Source of the DNA: Brachypodium distachyon
Taxonomy: Eukaryota > Streptophyta > Magnoliopsida > Poales > Poaceae
NCBI RefSeq assembly: GCF_000005505.3
Contig: NC_016134.3
Location: 15,110,624 to 15,174,623, forward strand
Direction of reading: 5' to 3'
Length of the DNA stretch: 64,000 bases
A program made the translations under genes and the position numbers. The notes under the pieces are model-generated. The model made no database searches and was not told where the DNA came from. It saw only the letters and a list, made by a program, of their open reading frames with translations. Of this stretch, positions 12,602 to 24,116 are shown one piece after another (the stretch's first letter is position 1; every line of letters starts with the position of its first letter).

Positions 12602-12781
12602 CGCGGAGCGTGGCGGGGAAGTTGTTCTAGGAATCCGACGCGGAGGAGGAGGCGACGGCAGGGTGGTCGCACGTGAGGTGTTTGGGGAAATGCCGCAACG
12701 GCAGCGGGAGGGCCGAGGAGCGGAGTTTGGTTTCGTTTGGTTTGATTTGGTTTGGGAGGCCAGGAGGGCGCGGAAGCAGCA

Positions 12782-12833
12782 CATATATGACCTTCTGGAA
12801 GGTGCTCTGCCAGCTGTTAATTGCCGTGAAGAG
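12782..12833 (-). promoter_or_regulatory. Candidate core promoter of copy A: HSE-like palindrome and TATA
   Basis: On the minus strand the order toward the gene is AATTAACAGCTGGC, then the palindrome CTTCCAGAAG (12792-12801), then CATATATG (12782-12789), about 180 bases before the ATG. The palindrome fits the minimal heat-shock element pattern nTTCnnGAAn. The same blocks in the same order occur upstream of copy B, which supports a functional promoter over chance. Heat response is inferred, not shown. Confidence 0.5.
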
Positions 12834-12849
12834 GGAAAAAACATCTAGA

Positions 12850-14200
12850 TGTTGAAAATCATATTCCGGGGAAGATGTATCGACTCGGAGAGACGGTTGC
12901 TAAGCACAAGCACACGAAAACAAAAACCGGATTAACTATATGATCAGTTAGTGCGGTTTTTTGTTAATATAAAATATTTTTTAAAGGGTCTGTATTAATC
13001 TGTACCTATCTAAAAAGTACGGACCGTTTCCTTCACCACGCGTTCAAACCTTCCCCTCCCCCACCCGTGCCCCTTCATTCTAGTTGTACATTGCGTATCT
13101 TTTTCTCGTTCCCCACCGTACGATTCTTTGTCACTGTACCGAGTCCATCCCCTCCATCTCTCCCGGTGCTCCCGCTCCTCCCCGCCGCCCCCGATCTGGA
13201 TGGCGCCCGGGGCTCTTCCCCACCGCCGTCCTCCCCGAGATGGCGCCCCCCTCCTCACCGTGATCTCTCTCTCCGATCCGCGCACGCTGCTGCATAGTGG
13301 AGAGAAGGCGCCTATAAAAACAAAATCATTCTCTTAAAAACTAATCTAGGTCTTGCTCTCTGACGAGTGCCTAGACGGGAGGTCCTATACTTCCACTCTG
13401 ATGACTAGGTGCGCAGGAGTTCCTCTATTTCCTCTGCAACAATGTGAGCCGTCGTCGTCGCAAATCATCAAGCTTTCTGATGAGAGAGACAGAGATGGCG
13501 AAGCCTCGCTGGACCTCGCCGTGGTCCACCAATTGACCCCCGTCCTTCCTGCTCTAGCGCTGCACGCGCAGCCAGGGGGATTTAAGGGATGCTAATCAGA
13601 TGTGTCTCAGATCCTTGGATTTTTGGATACGAGGAATTGATTCGATTTGGGCATAGACAGGAGGAGAGAGATGGATGTGGCCATGAACCAGCTTTTTGTG
13701 CATCGTAGACTTTAACGACTAACGAGTGTTATGAGTAGACGGGTTTCAGCTTGCAAGAATCCAGATGCGACTGGGTCTCCATGTGAGGATCATTGAGTGA
13801 TTTCGCCACCTCCTATAGATGCACGCTCAAGCTGACGATGAGCTTAGCAAATTTTGTTTTTTCTTGTTCCTCGTGTTCGTGTACGACTTCCTTTCCCTTG
13901 CATTGATTTCTGGGAGATTACTTGTCGGCCTCCATGGGCCACGGTGGTTGACGGGAAGGCTCGAGACATCACAACGAATATCCAAGCAAACTAAGTAATA
14001 AGCGGAGGTTTTTCCTTCTAATGGACCATCTACTCCATCTACTGAGTAAGTGTCAGTATCGTGGTCGCTGTGCTCGAATCCATGGGCGAAAAAAGCACGC
14101 AGGCGTGTGGGCATGTTGCAGTGGACATTGATTGAATTTTCTGTCAAGAATTGTCGAAAATACGTGTGGAGTGCAACGCACGGGCAAGCAACAAAAATCA
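12850..14200. other. Spacer, no gene recognised
   Basis: It includes a C/T-rich stretch at about 13040-13280 with short open frames that do not resemble known proteins, and a sequence near 14170-14190 (GTGCAACGCACGGGCA) often seen at the ends of grass DNA transposon remnants. No splice-supported gene, RNA gene or complete element was identified. Confidence 0.4.
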
Positions 14201-14572
14201 TTACAAGGATCGACCGGTCCAGTCGAACAACAACAGGACTGAACCAGTCAACACACCCGAACTCACACAAAGACGAGCATAGGCCGTGATGTCGTGGGCA
14301 GCTCCATTCGCGGATCTTGGCGTTTTGCTGATGGAATAATCCTGCGGCATGACGATTGCATTCTTCTCCTCTTCCGTGTCATGATCCAGCATGAGATCCT
14401 TGCCCTTGCGTAGGCAAATGGCGCCCTCCACTTCCTTCGAAGCGGAGGCGCCCAGGACCTGGGGGGTCGCTCTGGCACCGCGGAGCAGCAAGGGCAGAGT
14501 TTTTCCTGCGCTGGCCGGCTCCTTTGCGACCGACAACTTGTCCATGTCGTTCTCTCCGAGCGCCGAAGCCAT
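14201..14572 (-). CDS. Unrecognised open frame, 123 codons
   Basis: The frame starts at MASALGENDMDKLSVAKE and contains an acidic stretch (DHDTEEEKNA). A possible TATA-like sequence (CTTTATATTC) lies about 75 bases upstream on the same strand. I do not recognise the protein. The frame is also open upstream of the chosen ATG to 14827, and further upstream (about 15070-14900) another fragment reads like coding sequence (LTAFNRLKKLILRSPDPHRP), so this may be the remains of a retroelement or host gene. It has no close neighbour to give context, being about 1.6 kb upstream of copy A. It could be non-coding. Confidence 0.25.
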   Translation of the reverse strand: MASALGENDMDKLSVAKEPASAGKTLPLLLRGARATPQVLGASASKEVEGAICLRKGKDLMLDHDTEEEKNAIVMPQDYSISKTPRSANGAAHDITAYARLCVSSGVLTGSVLLLFDWTGRSL

Positions 14573-14829
14573 GGGGCAAAAGGTCGAACAGGTGGTGGGT
14601 GCACAGGAGCAGGTCGAGTAGCAAATGTTGGGAGAGGCGTCGAATATAAAGGACGCCTGCCGGAGCCGCTCCCGGAGAAGGCGTCCCTCATCAACGGTAG
14701 TAACTCGGGAATAAAGCACAGGAAACGGCCGAGGACGTGGGGGCGTGGTAATGGAGGGGGTAAATGTTGCAGGTTGGGGGAATTTGGCGAGGAAAACAGC
14801 GGTCGGAGCCTTGAAGGCGGGGATCAAGG

Positions 14830-16390
14830 TGGTAAATGCAGGTTCAGGGGTGGGAATTAAGGGCTTCCAGGCGATGGGGCTGGTGATCCCAGTCCTCGAG
14901 GAAGGCGTTGGCCTTGGATTGGAAAATATGGAGGGGGCGGTGGGGGTCAGGGGAGCGTAGGATGAGTTTCTTCAGACGATTGAAGGCCGTGAGCATGGGG
15001 ATGTCGAGTTCGTCCGTGTGTGGGAGCGGAGGGTTTGGGAATCCTTGGTGGACAGGATCTCTCTCTAGTTCTGGTTCCGGTGGGGATCATGCACAGCGGT
15101 GGTTCCGAGTGGATTGCCTTCGGCGTCGCCGGGGAGACGAAGCGCCATCTTTTCTCTCCGGTTCCACTTGTATCTAAAAAAAGGGCCTTCATTCTTATTT
15201 AAAGGTTTTTCTTTCTTGTGAACGGTAATAAAAGGGTCTTCATTCTTATTAACTAAACACAATCTCGGTTTCTTTGGTTTTATAATCTAATTTGCTGAAT
15301 AATACGGCCCGCATGCTGAGGAGGAGTACCTGGGGAGTCAGGTTTAATCTACCTTGGAGATGCCCTTAGGTAGCCTATCACAAGCCACCACCAGATTTTC
15401 ATGAAAGATGGCTGAGGTCAGGCTCTAGCTCCTCTAACCATTTTCTCCTTCTTCTCATATAGTTCCAAACTCCAATTGCACAAGTAGAAGGTGTGTATAG
15501 ATAGGCGAGCAATCTGATGTCGCGAGTCTACGCGGACCTGATGAACTTGAGCCACTCTTCGACGATGGAGGGTGGCGTGGCGTCCCTGGCACATCCCAAT
15601 TTTCTAGGTAGTTTCTTTTTATCCGAATGTTAATTAGAATTCAAATCCACGCTAACTTCGGACTTGTTATTTCTTGCTCTACCACCAAGGTGTTTTGACT
15701 AATGTCCGCAATTGCCTAGGCTGAAAAGTGATTGATCGATGAAGGAAATGAATCATGCATGCGACTCGCCGGGCATAATGTACGAATCTCGTTAGCCCTG
15801 TCCGATGGATGGCTTCAGATCAAGCTAGCTTGTCCAGAGCATAGACATGTATCTTCTTTTTTTGACCAAGCGGTACGTGCGTTTAGGCTCAAAAAACGCT
15901 TGCTACTTGACACGCGTGCATGAAAGGCACAGAGAACGATCGCATCGACTACCACTGGCAGAGCAATGTCGCACTCGATCAGGCCTTGCCTTGTTGGCCT
16001 CGGCCATGTACGGTGTGACACAACACAACTGGTGTTACGAAGGAAGACGATCGAATGCACATGCGTTCTATACTTCTAGTTAATGCCCCCCTCCCCAAGT
16101 CACACCAAGCCCCGCACTGCACCTTTCTCACCCCTATCTACTCCTCACATCGAACAATGAATTGGCAAGAGAAGGCATTCCTAACTCCGATGACCAGTCC
16201 CAGAGAGGTTGCTCGGAAGAAAACAAGGGACAAACCGTGCTATTTCTCAATTCTTTGGCTAGTAGTTTCCCCTCCACCCATCCAGCTCATGTGATCTAAG
16301 CACCAATTTGCAGCCATGAGAATTATAAGCATCATCGAGCTCACCATCGCTGTCATCAGTCATGCGGAAGAAGAATAGCTTGCCAGCAAC
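14830..16390. other. Spacer, no gene recognised
   Basis: It holds a short coding-like fragment on the minus strand (about 14900-15070) and a pair of ~25-bp direct repeats around 15178 and 15230 (AGGGYCTTCATTCTTATT). Nothing else is recognised. Confidence 0.35.
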
Positions 16391-18160
16391 CGTTGGAAAT
16401 ATGTGCTAGAGGCAATAATAAATTTGTTATTATCATATTTTTTTGTTCTTGATAAAGGTTTATTATCCATGCTATAATTGTATTAACAGGAAACTAAATA
16501 CATGAGTGGATAAATAAAAAAATACCGTGTCCCTAATACGCCTCTACTATATTAGCTCGTTGATTAAAAGATGGTTAAGTTTTCCTAACCATAGACATTT
16601 GTTGTCATTTAATAACGAGGTCATATCATTAGGAGAATGATGTGATTGACAGACCCAAACCTAAGCATAACTTTTGATCGTGTCATTTAAGTTTAAATTG
16701 CTAATGCTTTTATTATGTCAAGTATCAATTTCTTAGACCAAGAGATCATGTCACTCCCTAGTACCGGAAGAATACTTTGTGGACATCAACCGTCATCTCG
16801 TAATTGGGTGACCATAAAGGTGTTCTTCAGGTATCTCGGAAGGTGCTTGTTGGGTTGTATGGATCAAGACTGAGATTTGTCACTCCATGTGACGGAGAGA
16901 TATCTCTGAGCCCTCTCGGTAATATAACATCCTAATGAGCTTGCAAGCATGTGACTAATGTGTTTAGTCACAGGATATTATATTGCAGTATGAGTAAAGA
17001 GAACTTGCCGGTGACGAGATTGAACTAGGTATGGTGATACCGACGGTCAAATCTCGGGCAAGTAATATATCGCGAGACAAAGAGAATTGAATACATGATT
17101 AATTGAATCCTCGACATCGTGGTTCAACCGATGAGATCTTCGTGGAATATGTGGGAACCATTATGGACATCCAGGTCCCGCTATTGGTTATTGATCGGAG
17201 AGGTGTCTCGGTCATGTCCATATATTCTCGAACCCGTAGGGTCACACACTTAATGCTTAATGTTGCTAGTGTTCGATGAGATAATAGATGGTGATATCGA
17301 ATATTGATTCGGAGTCTCGGATGGGATCCAGGACATCACGAGGAGCTTCGGAATGGTCCGGAGATAAAGATTTATATATGGAAAAGCTGTTTCAGGGTTT
17401 CGAAAAAGTTCGGGGTATTTTTGGTATTGACCGGGAATATTCTAGAAGGTTCCGGAAGTTCTCAAAAGATTCTGAAATGTTCCGGAATATTCATGAGAAT
17501 TTAATTGGGCCTTTATATGAATTAATTGAAGTAATCTAATTAATTATCCTCTAATGGGCCTATCCCATTAGGGGAGAGGGAATCGTTGGGGACTCCACCA
17601 CGAGGTGGAAACCACGTACGTGGGGAGCCCTCACGTGGAAAGGAGTCCCGGGACTCCTTTCCCTCCCCAGGCCGGCCCTAGATCCTTCTTGGAGGAGGGG
17701 CAAACCCTAGCCACCACCCCTTATATAAATAGAGGTGAGGGGCAGGGGGAGAGGACACACCAAGCTCTCAGCTGGATCTCTCTCCCTTGAGCCCCTCTCC
17801 TCCTCCTCTCTCGCGCGCAGCAAAGCCCTGCCCGCGGAGCTCTCCACCATAGCCACCACCACGCCGTCGTGCTGCTGGAATCTCATCGACATCTTCCCCT
17901 CGCTTGCTGGATCAGGAAGGAGGAGACGACGTGAAGCTGAACGTGTGGATACCAAGGAGGTGCCGTCGGTTCTGCACTGAGATTGATCTCATCGAAAGTT
18001 CCACTACGCCAACAACGATCCCGTGATCGTAACGCTTTGTGATCTACGAGGGTATGATGCTCATAATTCCTCTCGTTACTTACATCTAGTAGATATGATC
18101 TTGGTTTCTTCCGCACTTCTCGTAGGAATTTTTTTTTTCAATGCAACGAAGTCATCAACA
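16391..18160 (+). mobile_element. Solo LTR resembling BARE1/Angela/WIS (Copia)
   Basis: The segment begins TTGGAAATATGTGCTAGAGG and carries the hallmarks of this Triticeae Copia LTR in order: an AATAATAAA-rich start, ATTAGGAGAATGATGTGAT, GAATCCTCGACATCGTGGTT, GGTCCGGAGATAAAGATTTA, a TATA region and a C-rich leader. It ends at the T-run followed by CAATGCAACGA and TCAACA. At about 1.77 kb it is close to the usual 1.8 kb. No primer binding site or internal domain follows, hence a solo LTR. The first two bases are CG rather than TG, and no clear 5-bp target duplication is visible. Open frames inside it are not genes. Confidence 0.8.
17722..17730 (+). promoter_or_regulatory. TATA box of the Copia solo LTR
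   Basis: TATATAAAT sits in the C-rich stretch just upstream of the presumed transcription start (GAGGTGAGGGGC). It could still drive read-through transcription toward the 3' flank of copy B, antisense to that gene. Confidence 0.6.
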
Positions 18161-19570
18161 ACATCGTCTTCATCCAAAATGTTATCCTAGAGGTGCAGAC
18201 CGTGCCCCATCGCGAGATCGTAGGAGCAACTCTAGGGTATGACCTGAATGCACCTTTGAACCTAACAAGTGCAAACCACCAGTGAGTGTTTTAGTATTTT
18301 CCAAAATGCTTGGTTGTTGTCTTACGCTTACCGAAAGAACAAACATATTTTTAGAATTTACGCTTTCAACGTGGTAATTTTTTTAGTTTCTCTTAAGCAA
18401 TAATTGTGCACTCTTTGGTGTTAAACTTCGCACAGCCATATCTCTCTTATTTTATATCCAAATGATCGATTTTTTTGCCAATATTCAAGTGTTGAAAATA
18501 TCTATCCAATTGTATGATTTTCATATCATTTAAAAAATATGTAAATTGGGATTTTGTATTGATTTAGTACCCAATTGTTTTCTCCCGATCAAGGCAAGCT
18601 TTCCATATCATTTGTGCCCATTTTTCATGGTTGTTTGAATACTTGTGATATATGTTGCTTGCTCACCGTATTCATGCCTACTACAACATTGTTGCCTGAC
18701 CTATTAATGCTTGGGTCTTGTTATACCAATTTGGACCATGTTCTAATGCTTATGACATGTTATTGTTACAAGGGGTACATTATATCATGCTTGTTATATT
18801 CATGCCATAATATGTTACCAGTCGTTTGTCATAATTGTTGAGTACTTACAGTGCCTAGACCTGTACCGATGGAAGTGTTAAGAAGACTTGCTAAATCTGT
18901 GATACTAGAGTGAACCTTGAGAGTTACTTTCTCCGATTCTAAATTCTTGTAGTGGTTCTAGTTTAACTTGACAAGAATTTAGGATCAGAGAGAGTACTTC
19001 GTAACTGCGACAGATGAACATTAATTAAATTGCTCCTTCATCGGTTAGATCGACTCTTAGTACCACCTATCCACAATATATATCGTGTGTGCAACCACAC
19101 GACCTTTTAGGAAGGTCCTGGCCAAGTAAGTTGTAGGTATATATATGATATACTTTACTACTTTTGCGTGCTTCTTCTGTTTCATTGCCATGATACATGC
19201 CCTACTATACTTTGGTTGAGTCACGAGTACATTTCAAGTGCTCACTTGCATTTTCATGTGGCCAAGTAGCAATAACGAATCACCCTCAAGTAGCGGCGAA
19301 GTGAGCACATTTTCTGCTACGGAATTTGTTACCCATCACACGTTGAACTCTATAACCTAAGAGATGGTGATATTCAATATGGTTCGACTGATATTTCACT
19401 GTGAGCACCAGAAGAGTCACTAGACTCACTACGGGAGATAGTTGATACGCCGATCGAGCACCAGAAGAGTCGCTACGGGAGTCACTAGTGATCTTGGATT
19501 GATGCTAGAAAACACAGATGTGGCCGAATCATTCTGGACCGCGTCGCCACACACTCCCAGGGCACAGTTC
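18161..19570. other. AT-rich spacer, no gene recognised
   Basis: No open frame with family resemblance was found. A short repeated motif (GAGCACCAGAAGAGTC) occurs at about 19404 and 19458. A small MITE is listed separately. Confidence 0.35.
18927..18994. mobile_element. Short Stowaway-like MITE (degenerate)
   Basis: A 68-bp element begins CTTTCTCCGATTCTAAATTC and ends ACAAGAATTTAGGATC...GAGAG, with TA on each side. Its interior inverted repeat (TCTAAATTCTTGT / ACAAGAATTTAGGA) matches the MITE at 23942-24022, so both are copies of one short family. Confidence 0.6.
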
Positions 19571-19798
19571 AGCACCAAGTTGGCATCCATACGTTATAAA
19601 CTCTAAAGTCAATCACCACGACTTCTCTGTTCAGAATGGAAGAACAGTTTATACTATCGCTGAAGTGTTTTTCTGTACTTCGATGTCCAAGTGACCTATC
19701 CATGGAGAAACAACATCGAGATGGTGACACCTCAAAAGAACTCAAATTTGATTCTGATCTTATGACAGTGGTCTTCATTCTGTAAGCTATACATTGAT
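19571..19798. other. 3' flank / presumed 3' UTR of gene copy B
   Basis: The sequence is alignable with 5425-5673 downstream of copy A. No coding content. Confidence 0.6.
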
Positions 19799-22700
19799 CT
19801 ACTTGATGACCTCAAAAAACAGAACTTCAGGCTGGAGCTTGCAGTCCTTGAAACTTTCTAGCAAATGCTCCCAAGTATCTACTGTCTGCACCCAGGACAT
19901 TTTACATCAACAAATCAAGAATTTCAGAATCAGATGGCCACAAGAAACAACACATCGCATCAACCAAGACTCAGGGGTTGCTTACCACGACTGTGTCAGA
20001 GTCGTATATGAGCCAATTGTCCTCGTCACGAGCAAAGCAGACATAGCGCTCATCAGCATAGCAGATCTGCAGAGTTTAGATTGCAAGCAGGCATAAGATG
20101 GATGCTTGCAAGTACATTATATTTGCATGGAATGACTATGGCATATACATAAGCAGGAAAATTTAAGTAGCTGGAGAATTCAACCAACATTGCGATGGGC
20201 CTGCAGTAACACTTAAACCAGCAACAGAGTTACTTCACTAAAACATATATAGAGAAAAAGTTGTGCAGAAAAAATGTAGTCCAGTTTATGTTCTCCAACC
20301 ACGCCATGTGATTTCCTATTAGATATGACGGGAAAGAGAATATTGCAAAAAAATTATAATTGAATCAGAGGTTACGAGGTCCACCCTGGTTACCTACATA
20401 TACTCTTTTTCCCCAATTTCACTCAACGGAGCATTTGAAGAAAAAGTTCAGCAACACCAGGATCACACAAGCTATCGATTATCTCCAGAATTCTTCAATC
20501 CTCCATGCATTTTATACCAGTGAAGTAGACAGGACAACATATGCCGCAGATAGGACCATTTGACAACTTGTAAATATCTCCCCAAGTATTATATGACCAA
20601 AGCAGATATTACCGTGCTCCATTTTTTATTCTAGAAAAACAGGAGCCTCCCTTCAGTCTAAGAGTAATACCAACTGGCTCTCAGCTTGCGAGTATAATCC
20701 AACATCTATGCTTAATTAACATGCACACAAGCATCTCAAAATTAGGGTAGCATCCAGCACCAGCGCAGGAAGAAGAGACAAATAGCATCGAACATATAAA
20801 CTCTCAGGACAATGTATATCAACCAATACCAAATTAGCTCATTGTTTTCTCCTCCTTATGGGATTACCTTAACATCAGAATTAAACAATAGAAATATTTT
20901 CTTCAGTTTTTTTAGTAATTAAATTCTGGAGAAAAGAAAGATTTGATGTGCACATACCATTGAGGCCACAATATACTTGGTTGCAGAATGACTACTTCTG
21001 CAAAAGAATTCAGCGTCAAGGAGAGAAGTAATACCAGCCAACACTTCAGAGAGTGTGTCCTGGCTTTCACTGCCACTAGCCCAGTTCAAAACTGCAACAT
21101 AATAACAGGAAAAAGAGGCAGCATAATGAATACTTTGGTGTAAATTATCGCAGGCAAAAAGATTTATTAATCCAGTAACAACCACCACAAGCACAAAATT
21201 TCTCATTGCCAAACCACATCAAGCATCATAGATCTTTTGCTTGGAACATTTGTCTTGAGTGAGACATGCATCATTAGTAAATAAAACAAAATTTTTTTAC
21301 GGAAACAAGTCTATCGCTCATTATTATACACTTAGGTTGTTGGAGATAGTATTAAAAGTAAGTTGGATTGCAGTAATTGGTTGACCAATAACTGTCAAAT
21401 GTCATTTTTCATTTATGCATAAAAAAGGAACAGAAATTGCAATTTACTATTGTAGACAGTCGTGCTTACCTATTGTAAAGCAATGTGGCGTGTTTGAAAG
21501 AAAGAGACCAACATTCTCTATAGTTCCACAATGCTTGCAGGTGTTGCCCTGAGAGAATTGATTATCCAATATATATTGAAGCTCTGCAAACGACTTGATC
21601 TGCAGAAAATGGTCAAAGAGGATCTCCAGTCAACCGTTCCTATTTGCATGAATACTCTCGCAACCTATACAGGTTCGGCTAGAGAGGAAATCAACTGCAT
21701 AAGACATACCTTTGTTGTTTGAGCTGAACCAGCATCAAGTATATGGAAAAGTGTTATATATAGATATTTGTCAGAACACTTCCCACAACTGCAGCTCATT
21801 TGCGCATCGAAATTGATCCCGAAAAGACTATGTGTTGGGCATATGCAATCTCCACTCGTGATCAGGTTTACTACCTCTCGCTCACTCCCAGTGTTGGAAC
21901 TAAAACTCAAAGAAGTTTCTAACATATGCAATTCAATTAGAATTGTAATGACAGTCTTGGAAGCAAAACTTTCACCAACCTGCAACCAGAATTGATTAAC
22001 CAGGTTTACCCCTTATACCCAACAATGTCCAGGCATATGTTTGTAGTCTCGAACAGATTAGTTCAACAATTAACATGTAAGTTAAAAGAAATAAAGAAAG
22101 AAGAAAGGCTTGCAGACATACAAATCAAACAACATAAACATACTAATTTTTCAATTCCAGTGCATATACTTGATATAGCATTTTGAGTGCACACGGAAGA
22201 AATAGCAAGTAAAAACAAATTAGTCCTCCCATCCAAGTATGAAAAGAGGAGTATTCCTTCTACTACGTGTAAAAGTTCCAAATCAAAAATTTGTTGGAAA
22301 ACAATCACAAAGCTCCACAATCACCACAAAGTAAGAAATTAACACATACAAATGAAATAAATCGAAGAACGCATAAACAGTTAACCACATTATACTCTCT
22401 TTTAACGTGGTAACCTAGCTTTTCATATTTTTTGTTTCAACAAAATTCCCAAGGAAATGTATATGATGGTATTGACGGATACCTTTTCGTATATACTGCT
22501 GTCATCTGCAAGTCTGCACAGAATGTTCTTCACAGAAGTCAGTACATCGAATGCCGGGTATGGTTCATATCGTTCCCAAGCAAAGAAGATTCCACAAAGT
22601 ATGTCAGCAATGCAAGGGTTCTCACTATATGGGTTCCATTTAAGTGCCTCGGTTAGAAGTTTATCTCTGAAATTCTTCAAATTGCACAATGACTGCATGA

Positions 22701-23941
22701 ATTCATAGGAAATTAGAAGCGTACACATGAAAGATCACATAATCCATACAAGTGTCTATTACCTGTATGATTACACGCAAGCTAAACAGGACTTTATCAG
22801 CATTGTTATTTTCGTAAATATCAACGCTTGGCTGACAGCTGGAGCTGCTTGCCATGTCCCCAGCAGATTGCCCAGAAGTTCCTGCATTATGAGAGTGTCG
22901 GTAAGAACAGTATTTGCAGCATTACACAACATATTTCACAATTTGAAAATTTAGGTGACGGTTACCCTGTTTACTGAAAATACCATCACGTTGAACAAAA
23001 CTACTAATAGCATGAATATATTCTTGGGACAAACCCTTAATTATTAAAGCAACAGGGTATTGCACTCTATGTGTTGCAACCTCATCATATCGTGTCCTAG
23101 CTATGGTATGCAGCGATGCGTATGGATAAACACATGATTACAGCCTTGGGACTTGGGAGATAGCTTGTGTAGAAAGATTTGCAAAGAAACTGTGATCATC
23201 CCACAAGCTAAGAGAGGAAGACCTAGACAAAGGCTTCCTATGGTTATTGGCAGCTTAGTTAAATAATATATATTTTGCCTGTTATTGACACCAAAAGAAC
23301 AATGCTCCTGGAGGTGAAAATTTCAGACAGGTTCAAGAATTCATTGTCCTATCTACAAAAATAAAATATAGACAGTACAGTGCAAATAGTAAATGTCATG
23401 CAAGCTCAGGACAGATATGGACAACATAGTGCTAATATTAGAAAATCATGTAATTTCCGAACAGATCTCGACATGCCAATCTTACATAGTAACAGTAAGG
23501 TTATGTATCTCCATTTAGATCATACATGGCAGTTGACAATAAGTCAGGATGATTATTTCTTGATCTGGCCTGATGTTTCAAACTTGTAATGTAATTACGA
23601 TCACCCGTTTCAGTAGAAAGTCATGGTCACTTGTGCCGGGACAAGAAGTTGCAGCTGTAACCTTTCTTATCTAGTTCCACATTTGCGAGTCTTGCAGCTA
23701 TCTTCGATACATCAATTTCGTCCATGTCAACAATTGGATCTGATGATTTTTTATCTAGTATGGTCCCAGAATTCCCATCTTCAACAAGAGCCTCACTGCA
23801 CCATGCACGGAACAGTGGAAAATTAATTTAACAAACCTACTTGCATTTTCTACAGTCTACCAACAAAAGATTGAGAAGGTCATGCCTTATCTCTTTTCTA
23901 AATTATTTTATAATCTAGTTATCTATACTTATTGTTTATTA

Positions 23942-24022
23942 CTCCCTCCATTCCTAAATTCCTGTCCTTGTTCTAGTACAAATTTGAACTAAAACAACGA
24001 CAAGAATTTAGGAACGGAGGAG
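23942..24022. mobile_element. Short Stowaway-like MITE in intron 4 of copy B
   Basis: An 81-bp hairpin-like element starts CTCCCTCCATTCCTAAATTC and ends GAATTTAGGAACGGAGGAG, flanked by TA. It is absent at the corresponding place in copy A, which instead carries a different, longer MITE about 30 bp away. Confidence 0.85.
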
Positions 24023-24074
24023 TACATATCTGAAACTCGCTATTTTCTCATTCATCAGTTACAGCCTTTCCTTA

Positions 24075-24116
24075 TGTGTGTGTGTGTGGGGGGGGGGATG
24101 GGGGGGGGGGGGAGGG
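24075..24116 (+). repeat. TG then poly-G simple repeat in intron 4 of copy B
   Basis: A (TG)n run leads into two G-runs of 9 and 12 separated by AT, then AGGGGC. It is absent from copy A, and its length is likely to vary. The G-runs could form a quadruplex on the plus strand. Confidence 0.85.

Noticed and set aside
17288..17980. Open frames in the solo LTR
   Set aside because: They lie in LTR U3/R-U5 sequence of a known Copia type and have no protein similarity.
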